DNA of 64,000 nucleotides from Mya arenaria (Eukaryota; Mollusca; Bivalvia; Myida; Myidae). Below are positions 21,787-33,999 of this stretch, in pieces. The position numbers and the translations under genes were made by a program. Where the stretch lies: NCBI RefSeq assembly GCF_026914265.1, contig NC_069126.1, positions 36,025,725 through 36,089,724 of the forward strand, given 5' to 3'. How positions within the stretch are numbered: the stretch's first letter is position 1; each line of letters begins with the position of its first letter. The notes beneath the pieces are model-generated. The model was not told the origin of the DNA and searched no databases. It saw only the letters and a list, made by a program, of their open reading frames with translations.

Positions 21787-21930
21787 AATGCAAATTGGCA
21801 TAAACAGTTTTTTGTGTGGACGGAGAAGACACTGTTTATAAGACCTGTCGACCCCTTCAAGGTCGAGCATGCTTTTCTCTGAAGGGATCTGTTGGCCTTG
21901 TTGGCATCTCTTTGGCCTCGGACGTTGCAA
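21787..21930. repeat. Direct repeat R, copy next to the LINE 3' side
   Basis: Shares atgcaaattggcataaacag, ctgtttataagacc, gtcgaccccttca and tctgaagggatctgttg with 25888-26010. Both copies keep two stem-loops: aaacagt...actgttt and tcgacc...ggtcga. Confidence 0.7.
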
Positions 21931-22429
21931 ATGGTGGCAGCGGCTGGATGAAGACAACTGCCGGATCGGAGTTGCCTTACACAGGAGTTTCACAGGCTAA
22001 GACTTGGGACGAATCTTCTCGGAGGGGAAAGTAATGTTACGTTCCGCTGTATATATACTCTTTATTTCCACTTTTCAGTGATTGTACATATTAAGTTATT
22101 GACATGTTAACTGCAAAGAATAATGATATATAAATATGTGAACAAGCAAAGATAGTATGGTGTGCGATAAAACATGTAAACACAATAGCAAGAAATAACA
22201 TGAAATAAGTTTCTGTAACAGCAATTTCCTTATGAGTTACAAAGCCCCTAATTCACCCATCGTCAACGCTTATCGAAATTCGAAATATAAACCATAAACC
22301 AGGTTGGGATGTTTTAGATGCAACTTCTTGTGATTACATCATGTTTTATAGAGAACATTATAATAAGGAGTAATGCATTTTATAGTCGGTTGTACTTATT
22401 GACCGTGTCATAAATGAATTTGAGCGTCT

Positions 22430-25400
22430 TATTCAGAAATGTTTTCTGCAATTTTGAGTCAAAATGAAACGCAGTGATAGTCTCTGCTTGAAAAAGTATG
22501 CGAAAAACATTTCATATTCAGCTATTTTAAGAAAGCTTACAAAGTTAGAGTCTAACACAGAACAGAGATCACTAAACAGTTTTTCTCTTAGCCAAGCTGT
22601 GCCATAACAGCTTACAATAAGGTGTCTGACCAGTTCAGAGACATGAGCGTTATATATTTTACACGTGTAGGGTTTTAAGTACCGTACTATTAAAACATTC
22701 ACTGTACTGATTTCATGTATTAGTTCATATCTTCTGCAAGTAACCATAGGTTTGAAGGTACAATGCTATCACGAATAGCAAGAAATCGTGCAAAATCTTC
22801 ATCATCTTCTCATGCATTAGTATAATAATTTTTAAGGTTAAAATGAACGATTTTCTTCCAGCTATATTTACAAGGGGATGTAATTATGCGGATATAAACC
22901 AGTAAGTAGTTGAATATATCATATTGAATAAGCAAACGCATAACGCTTGGTATGAATCCTCGTTGGTGCTTGAATCCTTTTAACACATACAGATTAAGTC
23001 TGTAATTAAATATTCTTCGAGTTAAGTGTTCACTATGAAGGGTACATAACTTATGTGGAAACGTTAGTTTGCGCTTATCTACCCCCAGCTCTAACGGGAA
23101 CCATCCTAGCAGACTCAATGCCATAACAGTTCTTGTCCACGTTGGTAGATGTTGTATACGTTTAACAGCTAATCTGATGTATTGTTCAAGCTTCAGGCGA
23201 GCATGCCCTGATATGCCATGCCAGAGATCGGCACCGTACAAGACTGTAGTTATACATACTTTCTGGACTAATTGGCTATGTGTTAGAGGGTTATCGTCAC
23301 CGGTGGTCTTTTCCATCGCGAGGATTGAAAACAGAGACGCCCGTCCTTATCTGACTCGTTCAATTGCTTTGGTGCATTTCCGAGTACTTTCAAGCATGAT
23401 TCCAACGTGCTTTGCTGTCCTGTGCTGATTATTTGTTCAGTGCCGAATTTAATATTTGTTGCATTAATATCTTTGTTAGTACTAAAAATTATGGCTTTGC
23501 TTTTTTTAACATTGAAGTCATATCCCCATGTATTAGCATATTTTTTCCACAACATCCAATTGCTTTCCTAATGTTGTTTTCTTTCCACATGACAGTGTCA
23601 AGTCGTCTGCAAGCGTATGATTACCGGAATGAAATGAATACTGTTATTTAGGGTAAGATCGTTTCCGGTAGTTTCGAGTTTGTTCAGGAGACCGTCTATA
23701 AAGAGGAGATAACTCCACGTGGAAAGTACTCCCCCTTGTCGGATGCCTTGCTTTACATCGAAGTGGTTCGAAGCAATTCCATTTACCAAAACGTATCCTT
23801 TATGGGCACTGAACATATTCGCAATTAAGCGTAGAAACGTTCCTTTTATCTCAATTTCTTTCATTTTGATGATTATTGCACTTTGTGGAACATTGTTAAA
23901 AGCTCCGACTCAAGTAGGGCAGCATAGACGTTGGACCAAAGTTCGAATGACTCGTAGATCGATTCTTGTAGGTTGATTGATCCGAGGTGTTTCTAGTAGG
24001 CGTTTTGTTGTTTATTTGGGAGCTGCACATTATGTATAGAACGTCAGTGAGTCAATCGTTTGTGTAACATGTGCTCAAACAGTTTGTATATAACTGGTAG
24101 TAGTGTTATGGGCATATACCTACTAGGATTTGTCTTAGGTTTTCCTTCTTTGTGTATTGGAATTATATTTCCCATTTTACAACTTTCAGGCACATAATAA
24201 CAGTTTATCATCATTGTAAATAATTGAGCTATGTATCTGTATAAAACGTTGCCACCATGTTGTAAGTGTTCTGATCAGCTGATTGTACTTCCTTCGTTAG
24301 ATCAGGATCATGGCTTCGATTCTAAGATGCTATGAAATCGTCAACATTACTATCTAAGGTATCAAGAAACTCATTGTTATAATGTGTTTTTTGATTTGGA
24401 GAAAATATATTTTCAAAGTACCTGCCAAACTCACACGCTATAACGTGAGTTTAATTCGTCAAAATGTTCTTAGTTTTGTCTAAATATTGCATGTTTCTGT
24501 TTGTTGTTAAACGTTCGTTTTGCTGTTTTGTACTGCCTGAAGTAAACATTTTCATTACCTCTTGTTCTGCCCTCCGATATCCTCTTCAAGCGGCTGGTAC
24601 GCTGTGCTTTATGCGCTTCTTCGTTCCAATATGGTTTAGAATGCTTATTGTATTTACTCAAGCGAAGGCAATTCTCAGCAGCGCTTATAATGCTGTTCAC
24701 TACATGGCTATATAGTGTTTCTATACTGCGTGTATCATGACATATATCATCAAGATCTATAGCACAAAGGAGAGTTTTGAGTTTCTCCCTATACATATCA
24801 AACTGGTCATCTGAGCTTTTGTTCCATGCGATATATGGCTTTTCAGACAATGCATACACAAACAATGGTATAATACAATGAGCCAGAATAGACAAATGAT
24901 CAGATACACATGCACAATCATCATCTATAACAGTATTATAAAGTACTTAATCTGATTGTGTTTGGCTTACAATGATATAGTCAAGAGTTTTTTGTCTGGG
25001 TTTAAAGGTATACGGTAGTCCAGTGGTTTTACAGTTGGTTAAGGTGTTTTTACTCAAAAAGTCAAGGAACAATGCAATCTTCTGTCACAATTATTTCCAT
25101 TAAGTTGCACGTTAATATCACAACAAATAATTACGAACCCTTCAGACGAATATATGTCATATAAGCTTTGAAGTTCATCGACACACTCTTCGAAAGCGTC
25201 ATAATCATAATTCATCGACGGTAAGTATACACTAAATATGAATTTTGAGTTATGCGGGTGGATTTTATATTAAGCAATGTATTAACAGATAATGCTTATG
25301 TATTTGTGTATACAATACTAACAGCGCCTTTACCATAAGGAGTATCTATACCTACATATTCACAAACAGTTATTGCCCTATATGAGGAATGCAACGTTTT

Positions 25401-25670
25401 AAGAAATCCATCACAGTTCGGCTTCAGTTTATGTTCGCTTATACAAGCAATGTCAATGCTGTATGTTTTTAGTAAATGGCTAAGGGATCCCGCTGTAGAC
25501 ATAACGCCACGGACGTTCCAGGTGAGGATACTGCACTGTGGAGATGCCGGTGTGTCTATATATTGTTGTCTCCACTGAATACGTTCTGCCACACCGTCCG
25601 CGAATACCACTTCCGGCAATGCATTTTACGTGGCCAAAAGCGTCTATTTTCAATCGTTTCGAAGTCACTT
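22430..25670 (-). mobile_element. LINE with AP endonuclease and RT, decayed
   Basis: On the minus strand, in order: endonuclease start ILTWNVRGVMST and ISEHKLKPN (25296-25619); a pre-RT domain (24470-24895, PYWNEEAHKAQR); RT blocks NHFDVKQGIRQGGVLS (23598-23864) and NVKKSKAIIFS (23283-23555); a post-RT region (22810-23316, TTVLYGADLW); and a short tail frame (22433-22747). At least four frame breaks separate the pieces. It lacks the CxxC...H...C ending of the other two LINEs, so it is a different lineage. Confidence 0.75.
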
Positions 25671-25887
25671 TTATGAACAGTTAGTTTTGCAGCTAGGCCC
25701 CCGCGATGTGTGTCAATAATTTAACTGAATCAGGGGTTATTCCGTTGTCATTTAAGAATTTAAGGATACCGCCTCTGTTTGACTTCCTTTTTCGAGTCTG
25801 CAATTGTTGGTTCACTTCTGACGATGTTTTCCACGTTCGCGTATTCCGATGATCGTTGTACGCCAGTGGAGTTACTCACAGGTATGT

Positions 25888-26010
25888 TTAATGCAAATTG
25901 TCATAAACAGTTCTCTGTGTTGACGGAGAATATACTGTTTATAAGACCAGTCGACCCCTTCAGGGTCGAGCATGCTATTATCTGAAGGGATCTGTTGCGT
26001 CGTTGGCCTC
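25888..26010. repeat. Direct repeat R, copy next to the LINE 5' side
   Basis: Counterpart of 21787-21930, same orientation, about 80-85% alike by eye, with both stem-loops kept (stem tcgacc/ggtcga around ccttcag). Confidence 0.7.
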
Positions 26011-26345
26011 GCAGGTTTCAATATCTAAATGATTTTATTTTTTAGTAAATTCGTGGATAAAATTACCCCTCTTAAGTGGTACAATTTCTAAATTGCCATT
26101 TTCAATTGCCTTGATTTCTAGTACTTAATTTATGTATAAAATAATTTTAAGGATTAATGTTTCTTAACTTTTGTAATTTCTTATTACTTTCGTGATCGCT
26201 GGGGTCCGGTAGTCACTATTTCATTATTGTATATGCATAATGTCAGTTAAACTTTCAGCATTTACCACTAAACTAATGGTGGCCGTATCAAAACGTTAAG
26301 ATTTCCATACTTTATCCAATCTTGTTTTTTTTTAAAATGGTAACA

Positions 26346-26420
26346 CTACAAGGGGTGTTCGGAAAGTTTCGGGACAAATTCTGACATATTTTCATTTCTT
26401 GACATTTGCGTGTAATTTCT
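26346..26420. mobile_element. Possible mariner-like terminus (scrap)
   Basis: caaggggtgttcggaaagtt then tcgggacaaat resembles a mariner-type terminal repeat. No partner end or transposase coding is visible. Low confidence. Confidence 0.25.
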
Positions 26421-27293
26421 TCTGTATTTGTTACTACAGGTTTCATTTATGTATTGCTACTGAATAAGGAGGGGCTGGCCATGACAAGTTCAACCAAATG
26501 GGAGACGTGATTAATAAATTACAGTGAGTGAAAAGGACATTTATTCAATGTCAAAATTAAATAATAAATACGAGTTTGACATCCTCGTAACATATTATTC
26601 ACGACTAGCATGTTGGGCGTCTAAACTACCGCCCAATAAACGTGCAACAATAAAACTCCGATGTCCGGTGGACTTTGTCTCATCCGATGTCCGACGGACT
26701 TTATCTCTTCCAGTGTACGAATGACTTCCACTCAGCTGGACTTGCAACAACATTATTTCGCTTTACCCTGTACGAGCATGGATTGTGAAATTGAATAAAC
26801 AGCAAAATACTGTATCACATATGTTTAGTGTAATTTATTGTACATATTTTATCAGAGAAAAATATGTTAAATAAATAATGCAGTAAACAGCTTGAACAAC
26901 TCGACCACTATTTAATGCCTCTTAGCCACAGAGCAGATGTAGTCTGGATTACCTGCCGCTCTCATTTGCAAACGGTTATGGAGGGATCTGCATACAAGGA
27001 ATCAATCGTAACAACTCGGCCATCTCCGGCGAGCTTCAGTTCTGTTGGATAATCACCGAGGTGTTCCGATTGACACGAAATGGACGTAACGGAGCAGGAC
27101 AGAACGAGATAAAACAGGACGGAATGGAACATAAACAGACAAGAAACGAACAGTCTGGACAGAAATGGTGTTCGAACTTCGAAACACAATTGCTCTGAAA
27201 ATGAAAATTGAATGTTTTGTTTTTTGTTTTTTATTACAGTCAGCATGAGCAGCTGTTTAAACCGATGTTGAACTTTAATGGAGAGCACTATAT

Positions 27294-27814
27294 TTAGTAC
27301 GATGCGGCTGCAGGTGCGCCTCCGTGGGGCTGTTGGGGCACCGGGACTGCACTGGTGTATTGGAACCCTGCCGCCTGACACTGTTGCATCTGCTGCTCAA
27401 TCTCATTCTGCTGTTGTAGCAGCTCCTGGAGTTTTTGGGGATCCTTCTCTTCTGCTTGCTGCTTTAATATCTCATTAAGCAAGTTTTGTTGATCTTCTTG
27501 TAGTTCACGCATTTGTTGAGCCATGACATCCTGGTTCCCGGGCCCCGGAGCGAATCCGGACAGTTGAGGTGTGCATAAGTGTTGCTGTTGTTGCGGTTGA
27601 GGTGCGCCAACTATAAACGTTGTCTGTCCTGGTGGGGGAAACTGTCCAATTTGACCTTGAGCTTGAGGAGAAAAATCCATTTGTCCTTGACCTTGAGGGA
27701 ACTGGGCCATTTGACCTTGAGCTTGCTGAGCTTGAAATATGGCTAGCATTTGCATCTGGTGTTGTTGTAATTCCATAATGTCTCTTTGGTTCTGTTGATA
27801 TGGATCCCTCATTC
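27294..27814 (-). CDS. Exon 2 of the Arg/Gln-rich gene
   Basis: 172 codons plus stop after a clean TTACAG acceptor. Repeats of GQMAQFPQGQGQMDFSP type around residues 85-115. Gln codons are mixed CAA and CAG, so the tract is protein-level rather than a fresh triplet expansion. Confidence 0.8.
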
Positions 27815-29634
27815 CTGTAATACAAGACAATGTAATAGAAATTAGTGCGTAGCACGATTCGCATATATATTATCACGTGAGTGGCACAGTGGTTAGGGCG
27901 TCCGCCAACGAAGCGGGAGGTCGAAGGTTCGAGCCCCAAATAGGGTTTTTTCCTGATCCATCAGGTATTTTAATTTATGGGTTCCAATTTCAACATGATG
28001 ATCAATCAAGTTGTCTCATAAATCAATTGGACAAGCCTTAAAGCTGCACTCTCACAGATTGAACGTTTTGACAACTTTTTTTATTTTTTGCCTTGAAACG
28101 AGCCAATTGATACAAGACTGCTCACAAAAATTAGATCGCAGATTTTTATATCTAAGTTCAAAAATTGATTTTTTATGCAGTTTTCTTAAACCAAGCCATA
28201 AAACATTAATTTTCGGACGGAAATATGAAAATCTAGGACCTGATTTTTTTGTCAACAATCTTATATCATTGGTTTGCATATATTTACGCAAAAATTTGCT
28301 CTTTCCAAGACAAAAATAAAAAAAACAGTTGTAAAAATGGTCAATCTTAGAGAGTGCAGCTTTAAACGAGAAGGGTGACTACTATTATTAACAAACAATA
28401 TACTCTACTTTTTTAAATATTCTCACCTTTGCTGCACAAAATAATACAACTAGAATATTAGACTTTACATTCAACGCGAGATTTGTAGGCTCCAAGTCCG
28501 TATTGAGGAATGTAGTATATGATTTCTTTATTACATTTAAATATAAAGCTTCAGTGCCAATTAGAGAAAAAAATAAGAGTGAATGTATTACTATAACAGA
28601 GTCTTTTATAAGGTCTGATAAATTCACGAGGTCCACACAATGCTTTATTAAAAAGGAATTTATGGGAAATACCAACGAAATTCCAAACTGGTCCAATGAC
28701 TGACTATATGCTAATGAGGCCGATAAGTGGGCGGAGCATAGCATCAATGTTTTTAGTGAAAGGGAGGTTCTCGACTTTACCGGCCTGGGTTCGCACCCCA
28801 CTAAAACAGAATTATTGTTTTAACTGTATTTTTCTGTCATTTCGATATCATGGAGTATAACATTGAGTGTTTTCAGATGCATTACCGGAAAAACTTTTGA
28901 AACCGAAAATTTCTCAGTTAAAAAAATGGTAATCTTAAGTACATAAAGCAACATAGAATATAAGGTTTTCAGACAGTTACGTGATATGCAAATTTTGTAA
29001 TGACGTTGTGCGTGCTAAATTCAGATTATACTTAGATTAAACTTTCGGTTTTGTTGTATTTTGTTATTGCATTTTGTAACATTCTAAGGGTAAAAAGGTA
29101 AAAAAGGTTAAGAGAAGCAGTTTTGATATACATACAAAAAAGACATAATGTGACTTTATACTTGTTTCTTAAAGGGGCTGCACTTGACATAATTTAGAAA
29201 ATGTGACTTTAAACTTGTTTCTTTAATTGAATGACTTGACACACTTTTATATAAAAACTGAAAGTTCAACTTTGTCTCATCAATGTAATTGTTTACAAAC
29301 AAACGTATGAGGACCACGCAAATTACTGATTACTGATGCCTGTGACTAGTATATTACTAAAGTAATTCCAATTTAGCGGTCCCGTTTGTAACAAGTTAAC
29401 AAAAAACTATATTGTGAAGAAAAAAAGCTCAGTTTAGTGTTGGATTTTTAAATTCTATTATAAGGAGCAATGCATTTTATACTGCAGTCACTTACCAAAA
29501 CAGCAAAGAAGCAGACCAAGGCCTCCTCGTCCACGCCGCCGACGCCCAAACCTGGTACGTCGTCGTCGTCGTCCGATGCCGACCCTGTTCCGTCGCCTTC
29601 CACCCCGGCGACCGCGCCGCAGTCCCATCCCCAT
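27294..29634 (-). CDS. Arg/Gly-rich then Gln-rich protein, 219 residues, unrecognised
   Basis: Two exons: 29496-29634 (46 codons plus one base, donor TTTTG|GTAAGT) and 27294-27814 (acceptor TTACAG, stop TAA). Phases match and create the Gly at residue 47. Residues 1-37 are almost all Arg and Gly (MGMGLRRGRRGG...), then GGLGLLLCCFG, a short hydrophobic run with adjacent cysteines. Residues 48-219 are Gln/Pro/Gly-rich, with a predicted coiled-coil-like segment around MAQQMRELQEDQQNLLNEIL and the C-terminus APAAASY. There is no signal peptide by eye. The basic start suggests nucleic-acid or membrane-lipid binding, and the Cys pair could be palmitoylated; both are guesses. A further 5' exon cannot be excluded. 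Confidence 0.7.
27878..27945 (+). mobile_element. tRNA-derived SINE head
   Basis: A-box gtggcacagtggttagggcg and B-box ggttcgagcccc about 35 bases apart. Lies in the intron of the Arg/Gln-rich gene. No paired acceptor stem, so not a tRNA gene. Confidence 0.6.
28040..28362. mobile_element. MITE family M1, copy 2
   Basis: Ends aaagctgcactctcacagat and agagagtgcagcttt; same family as 11401-11747. Intronic. Confidence 0.8.
28745..28920 (+). mobile_element. SINE family S1, copy 1
   Basis: B-box-like gggttcgcaccccactaaaa, then taactgtatttttctg, ttcgatatcatgg and the tail gtgttttcagatgcattacc. Shared with 60369-60560, with 55525-55760 (opposite strand), and tail only at 36867-36925. Confidence 0.6.
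29496..29634 (-). CDS. Exon 1 of the Arg/Gln-rich gene
   Basis: G/C-rich island in AT-rich DNA, 46 codons ending LLLCCF plus one base. The first ATG (29634) is followed by a second at 29628; either could start. A plus-strand frame over the same bases (29470-29655) is its shadow. Confidence 0.65.
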
Positions 29635-29734
29635 AGTTACCGAACTGTCCCGTAGGGGTGTTAGATCAACTTACTGGCTTACAAAATAAACAACCAATAC
29701 AACCTAAAAATAATATCTTGTATAAATGATGGAC

Positions 29735-29880
29735 TATAAGTATCTTCCATGGCCGAGAATGTAAGATTCCGACCCGAGCGTAGGGTGTTTTGCGGAAACG
29801 AGGTTTACCGAGTTTCCGCAAAACACCCTGCGCGAGGGTCGGGATGAACCTATCTTATACGAGCGGCTATGGTAGATGCT
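29735..29880. mobile_element. Foldback element with long imperfect arms
   Basis: The centre gtgttttgcggaaac...gtttccgcaaaacac is a 15-base perfect inversion. The arms extend outward through ccatggccg/cggctatgg with mismatches. Confidence 0.65.
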
Positions 29881-29883
29881 TTT

Positions 29884-30319
29884 TCTCCCACCTCAGTTAA
29901 ACAAAATTAAGTAAATATGTATTTTTTGCTGGAACTCTTTTTTGCTTAGTGAAAAAAATGCGTATGGATATGCGATAGCACGTGGTTGTCATGGATATAC
30001 GCGCAGTGATCCAGTTAATGTTAATAGTCAAATCGGTCATTTTAAATAGTTCTAAGGAGAATGAAGCATTTTTTCATGAATGGTGCCTGAAAACTGTTTT
30101 ATGGTGACATTTGAAGCGAGAAATAAGTAATTAGCGTTCTAAATATTACCATAAGACAATATTTCCTTGATGCTACTGACGACAGTCTTCAACAAGGGAG
30201 GTAATTACAATGTGGTAAAAGGAGTTCCATACGGGCATTTTATCTTCGCCCGTGGGCAAGATAAGAATATCTAGCATGGTTAAATTATTGGATCTACTTA
30301 TCTGAGGTGGGAGAAACTT
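29884..30319. mobile_element. Inverted-repeat element with palindromic core
   Basis: tttctcccacctcag (29884) is inverted as ctgaggtgggagaaa (30303-30318). The interior holds the palindrome tatcttcgcccgtgggcaag at 30240-30262. Directly abuts the previous foldback element. Confidence 0.55.
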
Positions 30320-30348
30320 TCCTTGCTTCGTTTTAGTTCATAATACGT

Positions 30349-30640
<292 letters not shown>

Positions 30641-31259
30641 CCTCGGTTATAAAGTGCTCGTTGTCATGAAGTGCATATGGAGTGTATTTATTAAGTTTCT
30701 TAAAACTAACAAGGGTACATTATACAACCGTTGTGAATCATTTTGAAATCACAAAAAGTACAGCGTTTCAATGCGAATGGTTTCTTCAATACTTTTAGAT
30801 TGCTTTATAATAAATATACGAAGTGAGTTGCTTACAAAGCAAATATGAGACTATTATATGGTAATTTAAAGATTTTTAAACCTCAATTTTCTTGACATAT
30901 TATCAGATGATTTAAAATAAGTATATTTACCTTTGAAACACTATTCGAAAATATTACATACTTAAAAACATCCAATCATAGCACTATACTTTAGAATAAT
31001 AGGTCTACAAATGGAACCAACATGGATTTCAAAATACCCGATACATGTTTATAGCTAGTGTATATTGATTTTGATGTAGAACTATAATGAAAAGTATGTT
31101 TTGAAATATATTAAGGTAATGGGCGGCTAGGACATTGCTAGCATTTTTCGTTGTTGTAAAAATTGTAAATTTGGTTTGGTATATCCTTGATAAGCGTATT
31201 TTGACCCCGATGATGGAAATGACAAGGTGTGGTTGAACATGGTGACAAGGTGACAGCCT

Positions 31260-31345
31260 ATTTCAGTTGCTAGCGCACTTAGTGAATTAGTTAATAAACC
31301 GGAGGTCGTTGGTTCAAGACTTAAACTAGACGCAATTTTTCCTTA
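31260..31345 (+). mobile_element. Decayed tRNA-type SINE
   Basis: A-box-like gttgctagcgcacttagtga and B-box-like gtcgttggttcaagac. No paired ends. Confidence 0.4.
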
Positions 31346-32836
31346 CACGTTAACTGATATAATCTAATACACAAGTTGTATTTTCATGAGCTGTAACAAG
31401 AACTAGTTCAGAGCAGAGACCCTTTAAGACGAATTATACTCCTTTTTCTAAAAATATAATCGCAGGTTTCTCATGGTTTATCGTTACATATCTTGGGAAA
31501 ATATATTGCCCTTTAGTCCTTAGAAATTTGTACTTGATTTTTTTTAAATAATGATTCTTTTTCAAATTAAACTCTTACATTTTTTTAAATGTCATATTAT
31601 TACTTTTTAAACATTAGCAAAGGACTGAAGAACCATATTATAGTGTCCAAGCTATGTGACGGCCACCTGTGCTGAATACCTCAAAACACGAATGCTTTGA
31701 AAACAAACCAGGAAAGGCTTTATAATTCCTCCTAAATATATTATAAAGATAATCATTCACAACTAGATTTCTAAGTAGCGAGCTACCTTAAATCAAATCC
31801 TGTGAAATGGATTAACAGAAATCCACGCTCTATTGAACTTAAGAGCAGTCTCTATGGACTATTTGCAAGTGAGATCAAATAATTTATTTAACGACTTAAA
31901 TATGCTTAGTAACGATACTTCACAGTGGATTTAAACTCACAAAGTCTATTTGGATCTCATTTGAAATGTATGGTTTCCGTTGCTTCTATCTCCAACAGAT
32001 ATTATGGATCCACTGTTTAGCCGAATTGTTCCTTTGATAAAGGACGATCTGTCAACTGATCTGAGACAATGAACCTTATTTGTAATTCATGAAGCGAAAT
32101 CGAACCTAATACCTCTGAAACCACAGTGGTTAGATTTGAATAAGCTCCTGCTTATGGTGTCATATGACCTGTAAACATCTAGTGATATTTAACCTAAAAT
32201 ATTTTGTTTCTTTAGGTCTATCAAAGGGGTCACCCCTACCAACAATCTAGCATAAAGTAACTTTGAATAACCGCAGTTTTACAATGTCAGAAAATCTCGA
32301 AATGCCTAAATATATGAAAGTAAAACAACTTATATCTCAACACAGCGATCCGGGTCACTGACCAACACTACAGTCATTGGAAGGGAATGTACTCCCTTTT
32401 AACTATACAAACCCCTTTGATAAATCTTGAGAATAAAAAATTAGGTTAAATATCACGAGATTCAGAAGAACCTTGTTATAAAACGTTATCTATAATAATT
32501 ATGATAATTATGCATTATCATTTGTAATGAAAATCGTATGCTTTTATTAGATGGGTTATTAAAACAATAGACTAAGTTTACTGCAAGTGACCGAATATTT
32601 TCAATTGAACATTAAGAAAAGGAGAAGCTTGTTGAAATGTCTTCATGATGTTTTTATAGATGAATCCATTTTTTTTATCTTAAATTCAACATTGGCTTCG
32701 TTGTAAAATATTTTGTAATAGGTGTATTATATCAAGAGACATGCTGGTGCAAGCAGGGTGGGGTGGGGGGCTGTATGTGGGGGGGGGGTAATTTAACGGG
32801 AGCTTCAATTGACGCAAAACGCCCTTCATGTTTTAA
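31346..32836. other. No gene recognised
   Basis: AT-rich. About 31980-32110 is similar to 37020-37140, so it belongs to the duplicated block that carries the secreted paralogues. A G-rich run (32755-32791) is noted under findings. Confidence 0.5.
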
Positions 32837-33485
32837 TCACACGAAGTTTGGTCGTACGTTAGCCAAAATTAGAGAGCGGATACTGTAAATACAGTTTCTG
32901 CGTATTCTATGATCTTAACTCTGAGGTTACTCGGACAACGTGGCTGGTTGTCGAGCCGCTGACCGAGACATACCGCCCATACACGTCTTGTCTAAAGTGG
33001 ATGATGATCGGAAATAAGCTTATTACGATATTGATTGAACTGGATCGATTTAAGGTAATTCATATAATTAAAGGGCGATAACTATCGAGTTTATCGAACT
33101 TGATCAATATACTATTCTCATAAACATTCTGACCAGGTCTGGTAATTATTGGACTTAGGCGTCTTATCAAGTCATTGATCGGACAATACCAATTTTAGGT
33201 CATTTCTATAATTAAAAGGCGATTATTCTCGGATGACTCAAGCGATATTGCTGTTTATCGAATGGTCCACGATCTTATGCTCAAATGCATTCTGACTAAA
33301 TATGGTGATGATTAGACAAGGGCTTCTAAAGTTATTAATTGAACAAAATCGGGTTAAGGTAAGTTCTACAATTAAAGGGCGATAACTCTCGTGTGACTCA
33401 ATCGATATGTCTGGTAATCAAAAAGATATGATGCCCATACACATACTGTACATCTGATCAACGCGTTCAAACATTACCAGAAAAT
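32837..33485. repeat. Decayed tandem cores of about 150 bp
   Basis: attaaagggcgataactatc and close variants recur at 33068, 33212 and 33371, with an earlier weaker unit. Resembles the cores of bivalve pearl-like elements; ends not defined. Confidence 0.5.
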
Positions 33486-33815
33486 TATATTGAGGCATAG
33501 TGTGTAAGTTTTTAAAAAAATATACCAACGGCAGACAACTCTGACGCTTTTAGATACATGATGGTAGGAGTACATGAATTTTTATATATTGTTGGTAAGG
33601 TTAACAACACTAAACAAATAATGTTTCATGTTTGGTATGTGTGTTGTTTACAATTTAACACGACTTATTGAAAGACCCTCGTATGTGTGCAAAACATGAA
33701 CCAAGGCGACGCCGAAATTGCCTAGGGTGACTATAACAACATTTCTGATTTGATATCTAAGCGAAAATTTCAGGTAAAACATAATGTAACGAGAAGCCGT
33801 TCTCAAATAACATAA

Positions 33816-33821
33816 TTTATT
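33816..33821 (-). terminator. Polyadenylation signal of paralogue A
   Basis: aataaa in minus sense, 118 bases after the stop, within gtgaataaattatg that is conserved in paralogue B. Confidence 0.65.
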
Positions 33822-33938
33822 CACAAAAATAAACAACCGTCCAATTTAAAAGTCTAGTAAGTCTTGTGAGTCAAGTAAGGTTGCACTGGTATCTAGAAGC
33901 CCCCCATTATCCATTTCAGATACTTAGAGAGAATACTT

Positions 33939-33999
33939 TTAATTCCATATTCCAAGACGACCCGTTTTAAGGCATCCGGCCACGAGTGGAAGGCCTTGT
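33939..33999 (-). CDS. Paralogue A exon 3 and stop
   Basis: 61 nt, acceptor ATTTTCAG, reads QGLPLVAGCLKTGRLGIWN and TAA. The equivalent exon of B ends at the same codon. Confidence 0.75.

Noticed and set aside
21787-26010. Hammerhead ribozyme in the direct repeats
   Set aside because: Two stems are visible but the required CUGAUGA and GAAA core was not found on either strand.
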